64,000 bases of DNA from Larimichthys crocea (taxonomy: Eukaryota > Chordata > Actinopteri > Sciaenidae): assembly GCF_000972845.2 (NCBI RefSeq), contig NC_040016.1:26703629-26767628 (forward strand), given 5' to 3'. The position numbers were made by a program, and so were the translations under genes. Shown in pieces: positions 22,391 to 33,945 of this stretch; position 1 is the stretch's first letter, and the number at the start of each line of letters is the position of its first letter. A model generated the notes under the pieces. That model was given only the letters and a program-made list of their open reading frames with translations, did no database searches and was not told the origin of the DNA.

Positions 22391-23342
22391 CTAGCCATCT
22401 GGTCGGTCATTGGCAGGGCTGCTGCCTCAGGAGGGTAAATAAACACTCCGAGTAGGGTGGCCCCCTGTGTAATGTTATCTTTACGGTGTAAAACTGTTTA
22501 AAACAATGTTTAAATGAGCGGAGTTTAATATTTCGAGCTCTGCTAAAGGTTTGTATTTCAAGCACTTAATGTACTTTTAATTTGGGCTTTATTTGTTTAG
22601 TGTGTCCTCAGCAAATCGCAGCTGACCTCCTGCGCATGTGGAGGCGCTGAGCGAAGTGTAACTGATGGCCTGACACACGTCTTCCCCTCCGCTGGTCACA
22701 TTAACTCACTTCCCCTTTCTTCTGTCTTTGCCTCCGTCTCTGCTGCAGCTAATGTAGCCACGTCTCGTGTTACACAGTACACTTCAGGTCACGTGGTAGT
22801 TAAACACATAAATAAAACTCGGTGTATTTCTGTTTGGCCTTTAAATCATCGCTTTATTATTTTTAGCACAAAGCAGGAGAAAGATGTTTCAGACTTTATC
22901 CAACGCTCGTTCAACAGATACGACTTCCTCCAGAGTGACGACAGCTGAACCAACAGCTCCAATAAACTGAACAGGACTAACTGAATCCTTCACACATATG
23001 TAATCTACAGAAGAACAACAATCTGCCTCAGTCCATTCAGGTTCACTCCGCTCCTGTGAAGTCTCACACTTCATCCACCGGATCCAAACCCGGTTTCAAG
23101 AGCGCCGTCACTCAGACTACGTCCAGGTTTTAGACAGTCTGCGGGGACGTCGTGGAGACTACGTCCAGGTTTTAGACAGTCTGCGGGGACGTCACGGAGA
23201 CTACGTCCAGGTTTTAGACAGTCTGTGATGAAGTCATTCTCAAACCTCATTTACACTTTGGGCACCAGCGTCTGATGACTATAAACACATGATCTTCATT
23301 TATTGCAGGACTATTGCATTTAGCCAGGCGTACACAGTGTGT

Positions 23343-23380
<38 letters not shown>

Positions 23381-23536
23381 TGCGTGTGTGTGTGTGTAAC
23401 AGTTCTTTAATGGACGGAGGTGAAAACACAGACCACACCTGAGAGCTGACATTCTTTCTGTTTTCAAAGTACGTGACAGTTTGAGGAATCAAACTCCTCT
23501 CAGCTCTAATCAGATCTTCCACAGAGAAGTGCCAGG

Positions 23537-23584
<48 letters not shown>

Positions 23585-23782
23585 TCCACAGTTTGTTTCC
23601 TCTACAGCAGATGCTGGTTAACTGTCTATCGGCAGTGAATAGCTGCAGGTCCATAATAACAGGCCTGTTTACAGTCCGATGTGGTCTCCCTGTCTGGTTC
23701 TAATGTACTTTTCAATGCATGCTAAAGTCCTGGATAGGAAGGAGGGGGAATAACGTGAGAAGAAGAAGTGAGCAGAGATCTG

Positions 23783-23827
<45 letters not shown>

Positions 23828-23937
23828 AGTGGATTTCAATGCTGGATTTCATTTGGTCATGGAGGTTCGCTGGTTTCCTTCACTGACAACAAAAGAAAAC
23901 ATTACACACCACGCCATTCACTTCATTCCTGCTGATG

Positions 23938-23984
<47 letters not shown>

Positions 23985-25333
23985 ATAAAGTTTATTAATG
24001 GTCAGCTGTGGTTGCCACAATAAAATAAACATGCTGTAACTTCTATTATTACAGTAAAAGCCTGTTACGTGTCAGGTTTCAGTAAAATACATCGTGCCTG
24101 TATAATTAACACTCTGTGATATAAAATGTGACTTTATTCTGTATGAATTTAAAATCATGATATAAAATGTGACTTTATTCTGTATGAATTTAAAATCACG
24201 TGTATAAAGGTTTTGAAATATGACATCATACTTCATGGTGTAGTTTACAGTTTGACAGTTTACCTTCATGTCACGTCTGCACCTGCATCTTTGTGTCCTC
24301 GTGCTGAACTCATATTTCTGTCTTTGCGTCTCCGTCCTCCCTCACAGACGAGCGCGGTCCCCAGCTGAGGCGGCAGAGGTATCACTTCAACGTCAGCTCC
24401 CTGGAACGAGACGGGCTCCTGGGGGCCGAGCTGCGCATCCTGAGGAAGCGCCTGTCTGACCCCCGAAGAGCCTCAGTGGGATCCACAGCTGATGGAGGAG
24501 GAGGAGGTTCATCCCCGTGCCTGAAGCTGTACACCTGCGCGTCAGGTAAACAACAAGCGGCTCTGCTCCAGACGAAGGCCGTGGAGGATCTGCTCGGTGG
24601 AGGCGGATTCAGCAGTAAATGGGAAGTGTTTGACGTTTGGAAAGTGTTCAAGGGCTTCAAAGCCCAGCAGAACCAGCAGACCCAGCAGAACCAGCAGCTG
24701 TGCTTTGAGCTCGAGGGTCTGGAGCACAGAGGCGGTCGCCCCATGGACCTGCGCACACTCGGGTTGGCCCGACCCGGCAGGACCAACAAGGAAAAGGCTT
24801 TCTTCCTGGCGTTTGGCAAAAGCAAGAAGCGCGACCTTTTCTACAACGAGATCAAGGCGCGGTCAGGCCATGACAACAAGACCGTCTATGAATACCTGTT
24901 CACCCAGCGCCGCATGCGGCGAGCTCCTGCTGCAAGGGGCGCTAAAAAACCTCTGCAGCAGCCGCCGCCGCCGCCGCAGTCCCTCCCCCAACATCAAGTG
25001 GTGAAGACGCAGGCGAGGCCGCGGTGCCACCGGAGACGACTCCACGTGAACTTCAAGGAGATGGGCTGGGACGACTGGATCATCGCGCCACTGGAGTACG
25101 AGGCCTTTCACTGCGACGGCGTCTGCGACTTCCCCATCCGCTCGCACCTCGAGCCGACCAACCACGCCATCATACAGACCCTGATGAACTCCATGGACCC
25201 GGAGTCAACGCCGCCGACCTGCTGCGTCCCGACGCGACTCAGTCCGATCAGCATACTCTACATCGACTCGGCCAACAACGTCGTCTACAAGCAGTACGAG
25301 GACATGGTGGTGGAGTCATGCGGTTGCAGGTAG
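19831..25333 (+). CDS. gdf5: Growth differentiation factor 5 precursor (BMP family), two exons
   Basis: Exon 1 is 19831-20626 and exon 2 is 24348-25333. The donor is CAAG|GTAACC and the acceptor is CCCTCACAG|ACGAG; the split codon is Asp266 and the product is 593 aa. The start gives a signal peptide ([20 protein letters not shown]). A low-complexity, Gln/Arg/Gly/Ala-rich propeptide follows, then [17 protein letters not shown] and [15 protein letters not shown] closing exon 1. Exon 2 continues the prodomain ([45 protein letters not shown]). RRMRR at 453-457 is a furin-type site. The ligand domain from Cys492 keeps seven cysteines, [16 protein letters not shown], and the CGCR end. KARSG and KTVYEYLF before the cleavage site fit GDF5 rather than GDF6 or GDF7. 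GDF5 signals through BMPR1B and type II receptors in joint and cartilage formation. Odd points: a longer propeptide than the 501-aa human precursor, and a QQPPPPPQ insert in the mature N-terminus. Confidence 0.95.
20863..21528. repeat. CTGTCCACAGA minisatellite in gdf5 intron 1
   Basis: About 666 bp of an 11-bp word, CTGTCCACAGA, alternates with GACAGA, TCTGTC and TCTA variants. The unit is nearly self-complementary and stop-free in several frames, giving spurious ORFs on both strands. It begins about 240 bp after the exon 1 donor. CAGAC, a core SMAD-binding word, occurs in most units. Confidence 0.92.
21596..21662 (+). repeat. Interspersed repeat with (AGCTA)n pentamer run
   Basis: GAGCCAGGCTAGCTGTTTCC then ATGCTAAGCTAAGCTAAGC. 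The same pairing occurs at 35785-35835, and in reverse at 30530-30600. This is a dispersed repeat I recognise from percomorph fish. Confidence 0.65.
22135..22388. repeat. TTTG tetranucleotide and TG microsatellites
   Basis: (GTTT)n at 22137-22178 and (GT)n at 22350-22387, both inside gdf5 intron 1. Confidence 0.95.
22389..23116. other. gdf5 intron, no feature
   Basis: Unique-looking intronic DNA. A short minus frame at 22889-23074 has no motif. Confidence 0.4.
23117..23226 (-). repeat. 42-bp minisatellite, array 2 (about 2.5 units, reverse orientation)
   Basis: GACTACGTCCAGGTTTTAG then ACAGTCTGCGGGGACGTC, the reverse complement of array 1, inside gdf5 intron 1. Confidence 0.9.
23341..23985. 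repeat. Four TG microsatellites in gdf5 intron 1
   Basis: (TG)n runs at 23346-23398, 23538-23582, 23783-23824 and 23941-23984. The spurious Val/Cys or His/Thr repeat frames come from these. Confidence 0.95.
24119..24200. repeat. 41-bp tandem duplication before gdf5 exon 2
   Basis: ATATAAAATGTGACTTTATT and the following 21 bases are repeated head to tail, at 24119 and 24160, with the copies nearly identical. It ends about 150 bp before the exon 2 acceptor. Confidence 0.85.
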
Positions 25334-25925
25334 CGAAGAACGGCGAGACGGCGAAAGAGAGACAGTTCCCGCCCTTCGTTTGTCTGTTAATATTGTGATC
25401 AAACCCAAAAAGGGAAGACGAACACTGAGGAAAACCGCCTGAGTCCAAACAGACATTACTCTTCTCGCTCAAGTGGACTATCAGACTGCATACCAAAGAC
25501 TGTTAAAGACTAAACAGAGGAAGATAAACTCGTGGAGGTGATGCTCTTTGACGCCCACTCACTAAAACTTGTGTAACGTTGATGTTGGTGCTGACGATGT
25601 TGGCGAGATGCATCTGGACGAAGCCAAAAACAACCAGAGAGCCGAGCGCTCTCGCTCAGTTTGTAAAAAGTTTGTGTAACAGAAAAGTTATTTTAACATT
25701 ATACTCAAAGACGCCCTTTTCTTCCAGCACTTATCTGCCACCGTGCCTCTGCCCCATTCAGACGTACAGCGAAGAGTAATTTGTGATCCAAGACGTTTCT
25801 TGTTTGTTTTATATGAAGCATGTAAAGAATTTCTGATGTATAAATACAGGCCAGTGATGAAGTGCTAATCTGACCTGCCTCCAAATGTGGGAAAAGTTGC
25901 ATAAACTACTCTTCAATAAAAAATG
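25334..25925 (+). terminator. gdf5: gdf5 3' UTR with polyadenylation signal
   Basis: After the TAG stop at 25331-25333 there is about 580 bp of untranslated sequence. A canonical AATAAA sits at 25915-25920, so cleavage is expected near 25935-25945. Confidence 0.75.
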
Positions 25926-26154
25926 TCTAATTGACCGAGCTCCAAACTCCTATCAGTGTGAACTCTGCCCCCCCACAGGCTCCGTAGACTAAACTATCAG
26001 AGGAATTTGTGGGATTTTAAGAAGCCAGATCACAATTTAACCCGAGAATGACCTCGTTTGATTTGGTTGAAAGTGTTTCTGTGGTCGACTTCACAACCTG
26101 CTGCGAGCTGAGGTGAAGAAGAGTCAACAGGTATTAAAGACTTAATTAGGTGTC

Positions 26155-26330
26155 TGTTAAAGGTCCAGTGTGTTAGTATTTATTTATTTTGAATCACCTG
26201 AAAATATGAATTATGTGTCTCTGAGCTCTTAATATCTGCAGTGAGAGCAGATCTACAGTAGCCCAGAGCAGACAAACCAAACAGAGTTTTTCCTACACAG
26301 AAGCAGAGGTTGAAATCTCATACACGAACA
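26155..26330 (+). repeat. Interspersed repeat starting AAAGGTCCAGTGTG
   Basis: TTAAAGGTCCAGTGTGT opens this element and also the one at 28541. It is a common start of a non-autonomous repeat family in percomorph fish. The ends are not fixed. Confidence 0.5.
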
Positions 26331-26404
26331 CATCAAACTTAATTGTTATGTCAAAAACAATAATAACATCAATAATATCGGCAAAGACGTGATGAGCCTG
26401 GCTG

Positions 26405-26570
26405 CTCAAACAAGCCACCTGTGACCACGCCCACCTGTCAGTCAAAGCGTCCACGCTCTTAATCCTGCATAACTTTAAGCCTTAATATAATGTGAACAGG
26501 TGAGTTGTATATAAATTCACCCTCAGTACAGTTGTCATGAACGGGGAAATTAGCTACAGAGACCAAAACT
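26405..26570 (+). repeat. Dispersed element flank (partner of the 42-bp minisatellite)
   Basis: CCACCTGTCAGTCAAAGCGT through CAGAGACCAAAACTGTTTTT is nearly identical to 61317-61462 and, in reverse, to 42050-42195, where it adjoins 42-bp units. Here the minisatellite itself is absent. Confidence 0.85.
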
Positions 26571-26681
26571 GTTTTTTGATTGAATCAGGTGTCCCGTTTA
26601 ATACAGAAGTAAGAGTTTGAGTGACATGTCACAGAGCCAATCAGGAAGCTCTAATAGAAATTAAGACCAACCAATGAGCAA

Positions 26682-26963
26682 CCGGCAGTGTCCAGTCTAA
26701 CAGTGAACACGGCGACAGAACCTCTGAACCGGCAGTGTCCAGTCTAACAGTGAACACGGCGACAGAACCTCTGAACCGGCAGTGTCCAGTCTAACAGTGA
26801 GCACAGCGACAGAACCTCTGAACCGGCAGTGTCCAGTCTAACAGTGAGCACAGCGACAGAACCTCTGAACCGGCAGTGTCCAGTCTAACAGTGAACACAG
26901 CGACAGAACCTCTGAACCGGCAGTGTCCAGTCTAACAGTGAACACAGCGACAGAACCTCTGAA
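26682..26963. repeat. 47-bp minisatellite, six full units
   Basis: Six 47-bp units start at 26682, 26729, 26776, 26823, 26870 and 26917 with CCGGCAGTGTCCAGTC. They differ in pairs at one patch: GAACACGGCG in units 1-2, GAGCACAGCG in units 3-4, GAACACAGCG in units 5-6. Confidence 0.97.
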
Positions 26964-28540
26964 TAAAGTTATAAAGTTGCTTTTGTACAGTAATCAGTGA
27001 GGCTGAACGGCTGCTGTGGTTTGTTTTTGTTATTTATCTCTATTTTCTCACCATCTGTTACATCCAGTGTCCACCCGTAAAATAATTGTTCCAAAATAGA
27101 CCTCCGGTATTTCCTGTTGCCCCCTGAACTCTCAGTAACCACCCCGGCCTCTTTGGAGGAACTCAAACTGCCTCCTCAGTGTGAACAGCAGGGCTGCAAT
27201 AACAGAGTCACAGAGACAGGGTGGTTTTCCACCTGGTTACAGATATTTTACTATATTTAATACTCTGGGCACATGAATGGACCGCTGAGACGTGGAGGTG
27301 GAGCTGCTGCACTGAAGGCTGAAGCTCTTCGTATTCACTTCACTGTTGATCAATGTTTCCATCATGAAGTCTGTAAATCAGTTTATCAGGAAATAAAAAC
27401 TAAAACACCTGAAAATACTGAAAACATGACTTTATGTCATCGTTGGTCCAGATACTGGAGTTCAGATGGACATCAGGTCTGACTTCTTGGAGACTTTGAA
27501 GGACGAGGTCAATGTTGAGTTTTAAAAACGTTAAAACACCCCACCACACTCTTAGAGTCATGACCTCACGGCCTGTTTGAGCACAGGCGACCACAGCTTC
27601 ACTGTTGCTAGGTAACACATCGGCAGCAACACTCGTCTGTCTGCGTCTCGGAGCACACCTGTCTGCCTGCCCCCTCGTAAAGCTCCTCAGCCATTGGATG
27701 AATCCATCTGCGCAGAGCGAATGGCTTGTTTCTCTTGGAGACGGAGTGATGTAAGCATTTCCTTTAATCAAAGCTGAGGCATGCCAGTGTTATTGCCCCC
27801 TCTCTGAAAACCTGAACTGACAGGGCAGGAGGTTGGAGAGAGGCTGAGCAGGCCCGCACTTAAACAACTTGAGCTACTCGAGCTTGCAGCTCCAAAACCA
27901 GGAAACTTGGATTAGAAATTACAAACTGCAGACCGTGTGAGGAAATCTCACTGTTAGCGTCTGGATAGATGTATTAGGACAGACTTTGAAGGCAGGAGTT
28001 TGGGAATATCAACGCCGCTCAGTTTGTGTTTTAATCCCAGAGCAGCTCATTTTGTGAGTTTGGAAAGCACTTGTTGCAACCGTCCAGGAGGTAATGTGTC
28101 ATGCAGCTGCTGCTGCTGCTGCTGCAGAGCTCCCTTTATTCTCATCACCACGTAATAAAAACGACATATTTCAAGTCTGCAGTTTCCATTATCACTTCTG
28201 GAGACGTGAAGTTCAGATTTATATTTTTGTTTATCTTTGAGTTAAATGAAAAATATGTTGTCCGGAGGCGGCAGTGATTTGTGTGTTGTTAACAATCGGC
28301 TCATTCTTTTCAGATGTGGGAAGGAACCCGTTCACTCCGACCTGACAGACCTAAATTTAGCTGCATACAACAAATGCCAGTTACAGATAAGACGTGTTCA
28401 CAGTTTCCCAGCATGAGAGCCACTTTAAAAAACACAAGGCGAACCCTGCGATGGACATACACGAAAGCGCGTCGATTCTTTTGGTATGTTGAACCAGAAT
28501 TAACTTGATTTTGATCAGATGTGTCACATGGATACAGCAC
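26964..28540. other. No supported gene
   Basis: Short frames (27273-27482, 27400-27771 and 28310-28572) have no recognised motif or exon borders. A (CTG)n patch lies at 28107-28123. Gene-desert-like sequence downstream of gdf5. Confidence 0.4.
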
Positions 28541-28800
28541 TTAAAGGTCCAGTGTGTCGGATTTAGTGGCACCTAGCGGTGAAGTTGCAGATTGCAACCA
28601 AATGAATACTCTCCCTCGCCTCATCCTCTCCTTCATCAGCGGATCCATGGAAGAGGACCCGCTCTTTTTAATCATTTTAATACAACAAATACACAATGAT
28701 TCTTATTTTCAGGTGATTATACACTAATGAAAGCATACTAATGAATATTTTATTACATTCTTGCCAATAAATACTCATTGTTGATCTGATCGGTTAAAGT
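28541..28800 (+). mobile_element. Non-autonomous interspersed repeat
   Basis: TTAAAGGTCCAGTGTGTCGG, then ATTTAGTGGCACCTAGCGG and GCAGATTGCAACCAAATGAA: a head I recognise from a repeat family very abundant in percomorph genomes. The 3' limit is uncertain. Confidence 0.6.
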
Positions 28801-28889
28801 TCAGCCAGGACAGATGTGAAGGACAGATGTTTCATCCAATCACCTGCCAAGTACAGTCAAGTTAGCAAATGTTATTGGTCACCGGCCAG

Positions 28890-29225
28890 TGGCCGAACAC
28901 AACTTCAACTGACCGGCAAACATCGAACCAACATTGAATCAACGCTGCTCAACATTGAAATGTAACATTGATTTTTCATCAATGCACCATAAAATAATAA
29001 AAGTTATTTCAATGATGAAAAATAGATCAAGACAGACAAATCAATCACTGTTTTATCATTGAACCAACATTGAATCAACATTGAATCAACACTGAGTCAA
29101 TGTTTCTCTTCTCTACATTGAAAAAGCAAAGATTTATCAGCACTGATTAAATGTTATCTAGCCTTGAATATTCAACCTCAACAAAAACGATGATTCTGAT
29201 GAAATTTCAACATTGAATCAATGTT
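28890..29225. repeat. ATTGAATCAAC-rich repeat
   Basis: Words AACATTGAATCAAC, ATTGAACCAAC and the inverse TCAATGTTG recur irregularly across about 330 bp. It looks like a decayed fish interspersed element with internal palindromes; I cannot name the class. Confidence 0.55.
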
Positions 29226-29239
29226 GCCATGATATCTTC

Positions 29240-29757
29240 AGACCCTGCAGGAATTCGCGATGTTGCGATTTGCAACTTCAACGCAACTTCAGTGAATCCC
29301 TGTGAATTCAGGGCGGTGTTGCAATTTTATCTAATCACTGCGATTTTTCCGCAACTTCCGCGCAGTCTGCCCGGGGGATTGAACTCGATGGGTCAGGGAC
29401 GGCCACACGGCGCTGGCTGGCCCCCGCCGGGCGCATTTCCTCCGCGGCGGTTTCATGTCGGGCTCTGTGTCGGCTTGGAAAGGCTTGGGGGCGAAGGCCT
29501 GAGCCGCGAGCTTTACAGTGCCTGCCCGCCCGGACCTCCCTGCTTCCCGGGGCCGTGGACTTAGTGCTCGCGGGGCCCCCTCGCCCCCGGGGCGACTGTC
29601 GAATCGCAACTTATCGCAACTTTCACTTCCTCCCGCAACAAAATCGCAACAAAAATGTAAAAAGCACCGCAACTTTCACTGCAATTTTTTTGAAAACCTC
29701 CTGCAACATCAGGCATTTTAGGCCGCAACTATCTCCCGTGAAATCCTGGTGACTGTA
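29240..29757. mobile_element. GC-rich non-autonomous DNA element
   Basis: The ends are loosely inverted: left CAGACCCTGCAGGAATTC with GATGTTGCG, right reverse-complemented CAGTCACCAGGATTTCACGG with TAGTTGCG. Repeated GCAACTT/TCGCAAC words flank a CpG-rich centre (29390-29600). This resembles a recurrent fish repeat. Frames across the centre are compositional. Confidence 0.55.
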
Positions 29758-30440
29758 TCTTATTTTATTAAAAACACCTTCAGGATGAGCTACAATCACA
29801 TCTGTCGGTTTGTTTTCAAAATAAAAAAAACTCTTCCCGAAAATCCCCCCAAAAAAAAACCTCCATCAGTGCTACTGCAGCGAGCCGAGTGTAACAAGTC
29901 GGAGGAGGTATCATTGTTAAATGGACATTGGGAAACAGTATTCCCCACTGAGAGAGCGCCTGGCTTTAATTATCACACATTTCCACACATTAGCCCATCT
30001 GAGATACAGGCACTGGATTATACAAACAGCTGATTTAAATCTCCACGTATGATTTATGGTGACTGATATTTCCTATGATTTATGACGGTGTAAATGTGTG
30101 TTGGCTCGACAGGAAATGAAACATAATTGGGAAATTGACTTCACGGTATGCTTTCTTGTATGTTTTTTCCTCCTATCACGGAATGGGATTGTTTAAGGAG
30201 AAACACAATGGCTGGAAGTGAAAGCTCCTGATGGGTTTAATATGACTGCTCATGGAGGAAAAACCTCAAATCTTCAGTTCAACATTTCACACAGACCTCT
30301 TTTGGTAAAGACAGTCTCTTAAATTTAATACAAAGGTCAGTTTTTAACCTGCTGTCTCTTATATCAAGTAATAAATAACAAAACTTTGACTTGCTTCGGT
30401 GAGGTCAACAGAGGTCATGGTTGGGTTTCCTACTTATAAG
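29758..30440. other. No supported gene
   Basis: AT-rich DNA with a CCCCCCAAAAAAAAA homopolymer patch near 29845. A 94-codon frame at 29749 lacks motifs. Confidence 0.4.
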
Positions 30441-30620
30441 ACTAGTTTAACATTTTGGGAGGTTCTTCCTTGCCTGCTTGCCAAGAGTTAGACAAGATGA
30501 TCAGTACCACTTTAAGAAACCACAATCAGGGCTTAGCTTAGCTTAGCATAAAGACTGGAATAAGGGGGCACAGCTAACCTGGCTCTGTCTAAAGGTGTTT
30601 CTCACTAATGGTTGCCTCTC
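30441..30620 (-). repeat. Percomorph interspersed repeat with AGCTA run (reverse)
   Basis: GCTTAGCTTAGCTTAGCATA then AAGACTGGAATAAGGGG and AGCTAACCTGGCTCTG. In reverse it matches the 21596 and 35785 copies, extending to a CCTGCTTGCCAAGAGTTAG block. Confidence 0.6.
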
Positions 30621-30770
30621 AACCTCAAAGTGATGGCAACACCCTCAGGAATTCAGCTCTCATAGCCGAGTTCAGGTCTGACACGAACTCCCATAAAACC
30701 ACAAACAGTCATTCATTATTATTTAGCTAGGCTAGCTGTTTTACCCCTTTTCTAGTCTTTGTGCAAGACC

Positions 30771-31115
30771 CAGCAGCCAATCATCAACCAGGTCCCCAGC
30801 AGCCAATCACCAACCAGGTCACCAACAGCCAATCACCAACCAGGTCCCCAGCAGCCAATCACCAACCAGGTCCCCGGCAGCCAATCATCAACCAGGTCCC
30901 CAGCAGCCAATCATCAACCAGGTCCCCAGCAGCAGCTGATCTCACTGCCTAGTCCAGCAGCAGTCAGCCCAGCTCGGCGTCTGTCTTTCAGCCTTTTATT
31001 TCACCAAGCTCTCACCAACCACTAAAAGTCAGTCCCACATTTACTCTTGTCCGGCGGCTTCTTGCTCGCTCACTCTCTCCTTTTCTCTTCTTAGCCAGCT
31101 CCTGTTCTGGCACAA
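30771..31115 (-). mobile_element. Composite element copy: 26-bp array plus decayed exon module
   Basis: Six 26-bp units (CAGCAGCCAATCATCAACC plus AGGTCCC) fill 30771-30926. From 30935 to 31095 the sequence is the reverse complement of 34535-34700 with almost no differences. TTCTGGCACAACAC at 31104-31117 is the motif (GTGCCAGAACCGGAGC in other copies) that precedes the exon module. Between that motif and the exon module about 60 bp present at 34478 are missing. Confidence 0.85.
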
Positions 31116-31117
31116 CA

Positions 31118-32471
31118 CGTAACCCGGAGCCCAAAGTTACATAGTGTGAGAGCAGACGTACGAATGACAGAGACACCGTTCAGCTGATCACAGGTCAGTG
31201 TGGGTCATCAGTGTTTAAACTCTGGGCTGAAACAATGTTCGGATACTTCTTGTGGACAGTTAATGTTACGGGAAGATGAACGGGAAGCAAACAATGGCCT
31301 CCTGCGTTAAAGATCGTAAAGAACGTTTCGTTGACCCATCGTTGACTCATCGTTCCACCTCGACCTTCTTCCTCCACAGACTTTGCGGCTGCTTGTTTTT
31401 TGGGACATCCGTTGTTCTTCTGAGGAGGACAGTCTTCTTCTTCCATCAGCAGAACAACAACAACTGATCTCAGAACAAGTAAACCAGCTAATTAGAGCAG
31501 CGATCCGATAAGAACACGAGTTCAACAGCAGTGCTTTGTCATGTGGCTCAGCTAACGATAACGTCGTACCTGGAGGTCATTCCTTGCATGAACGCTTTTA
31601 GAGGCTATGCATGATGGACCGTGCACTTCTTCTCAAAGCGGACATTATGGAACCGGACTCTCCATATTATTCCATAACGCAGCTCTTCTGGCCTCGTGCC
31701 ACGGCCGTCCCCACTCGGCCTTTGGCCCAACGGAGCCCATAATCAGATTACGTTGTAGTGAACTCTGCGGTTCGCCTTCTCAAGCCCAGAAATCTGTAGT
31801 AAAGCAGAAACATGGATTGTTTACGGGTTTCGGGTTTCCTTGTCGCTGTTTGTGGCCGGGAATTGTGGCAAAGTGTCAGGCCGAATCCAAGTGAACAGGA
31901 TCAAGAACCCGGTTGAAGAGGGCTATTGTGTTTCCCCGCTTGGATGTAATCAGAAACATATGCCCTCCATCGCCGACGCTGAAAAGGGAGGCTTGTTTAA
32001 CAGGGCTTAACTTCATTGAATACAACTTTAATGGTCGCCCCTATTACAAGATTTAACAATGATGTTTTGGGAAGGCTTGCAAAAGCATTTGTGTGTGTGT
32101 GTGTGTGTGTGTGTGTTCGTCCCATGAGAGGACTGTACACACCCGGAAGGCTTGTGTTCCCCCTGCGAGCTCCAGACCTGAACAACTTTGTCCAAGGTTA
32201 GTGTTCCACATCTCCGTCACACCTCCACCTACAATTTTACGCAGCGCCGCATTTTGATAATAACATATTTTCTCCTGTAATCTGATTATTAGTCAGTGTG
32301 ACTCATGAAATAATCGATTGTTGACTGTGAGACGACGTCCTGAGTGTCTCATGTCCACTTTGGTTCACACTTTGCATTGTTGGAGTCTGTCAGCGGTGAG
32401 ACGATCTGTCCATGTGGTTCACTCAAGAAATAACTTTTTAATTTCTACCTGAGCAGATTAAATCCACATTA
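31118..32471. other. No supported gene; one TG microsatellite
   Basis: (GT)n at 32091-32116. Frames at 31195-31525, 31607-31894 and 31997-32201 have no motif. Confidence 0.45.
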
Positions 32472-32551
32472 CCTGGACGTAGTCTCCGTGACGTCCCCGC
32501 AGACTGTCTAAAACCTGGACGTAGTCTCTGAGACGTCCCCGCAGACTGTTT
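32472..32551 (+). repeat. 42-bp minisatellite, array 3 (about 2 units)
   Basis: CCTGGACGTAGTCTCCGTGA and a second unit with TCTGAGACG. No adjoining element flank is obvious here. Confidence 0.88.
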
Positions 32552-33945
32552 ATTGCTTTTAGCTGATAGTCAAACATTTTGTAACTTTGCTTTAAAAGGT
32601 GTTATATAAAGAAATGATTTTAAATAGTTTTATTGAATAAATTAATTTTGTATTCTCCGTCTGATATCAAATGAAATAATAACCATTAAAACCAGTTCTT
32701 GGATTTATGAGCCAATCCAGCCCTTAAGATGCTGTTTGTGTTTATCATGATGTAAATAACAAGACTCGCCAGGTGCTAACGATGTTTGAGTCTTCAGGTC
32801 TTCATGTCTGATTAAACTCAGCAGATGAACATGTGATTAGCTCTTTAATGATCTGATTATTACATTAATCTCATCACTCGTGTCCGTCTCGCTGTGCGAC
32901 CTCTGGCTCCGTCTTTCTGCCCTCGCTGTGTTTTTCACCACATCTCCTTCCAAACCTCTTTCCTCGGCCTTCTCACTGCTATCAGATCTGGCTTTGGCGC
33001 CGCTGACCGGTGTTTAACTTTTTAGTAAATGCGGTCGTGGTTTTCCTTGACAGATGTTAGGGAGGAATTTTATCATGTGGCCGCGCCAATAGCTGCTCGC
33101 AGAGAAAACAGAGCGGTTTTCTCTGGCACGCCGTCCACGACACCTACGATCACAGCTGTGTATGTCTTTCCCAGCATGCATGTGGGTGTGTGCGTGTACG
33201 TGGGTTTTATTTGCATATTATCTGTGAACTCTAAATGCACACGTGTGTGTGTGTGTGTTTGATTTCACAGCACACACACACCAGCTTACAGACTGAATGT
33301 ACAGCTCAGGAGGGGGGTATTTTTCTTCAGAGTTCAACATCTCTGAGCTTTGGCAGAGGAGCAGCTGCATACGTTTTCAGTCCAGTTTTAACCTCCAACT
33401 TTTTATCATGAGTTAGTGCTGCTTGCTTCGCCTTCCTCCTCCACCTCCTCCTTCAGGAATCGCTCAAAAAAAGCCACAATTTTCTGTTCTGCTGTGAAAA
33501 CATAGCTCTCTCTTTTCAGCGCAAGCCCCGGCCTGGAAAGCATTTGATTGAGGCGTTCATGTTTCGTGTTAAGATACAGTAGGTCTATTCATTTCTGCTC
33601 ACTTGTTGAGTGTAAGAGCAGAAGCGCACCAACAGTTTAAAGGAAGAGCCCTCGTGTTTCCACGACAGTGTCGGCAGCTGCATCTCGAGCTGCTCGCCTC
33701 ATGTTTCTGCTTTGAGACGTTCATTCAGCCTCCTCAGATTTCCGTCTCCGCTCTTTTATCTTTTTTATTCAAACTTTAGCAGCGTTTGAGCCGTGAGTCA
33801 GCACAGAGTTCCACGTTTCACAGCATCGATCGCAGGTCCTGGACCTGTTTGATATTATGTGTAAGGACATTGTGATGGAAGTGTCTGTGATAAAGTTCAT
33901 CTGTGGCCACAAGGTGGCGCCGTCAAGGTTGTATGACGTGACGTG
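32552..33945. other. No supported gene
   Basis: AT-rich to mixed DNA, with a short TG run at 33242-33259. Small frames only. Confidence 0.4.

Noticed and set aside
29240..29757. CpG island promoter of an unseen gene
   Set aside because: The GC-rich centre is bounded by GCAACTT-rich, roughly inverted ends typical of a repeat element, and no exon follows.
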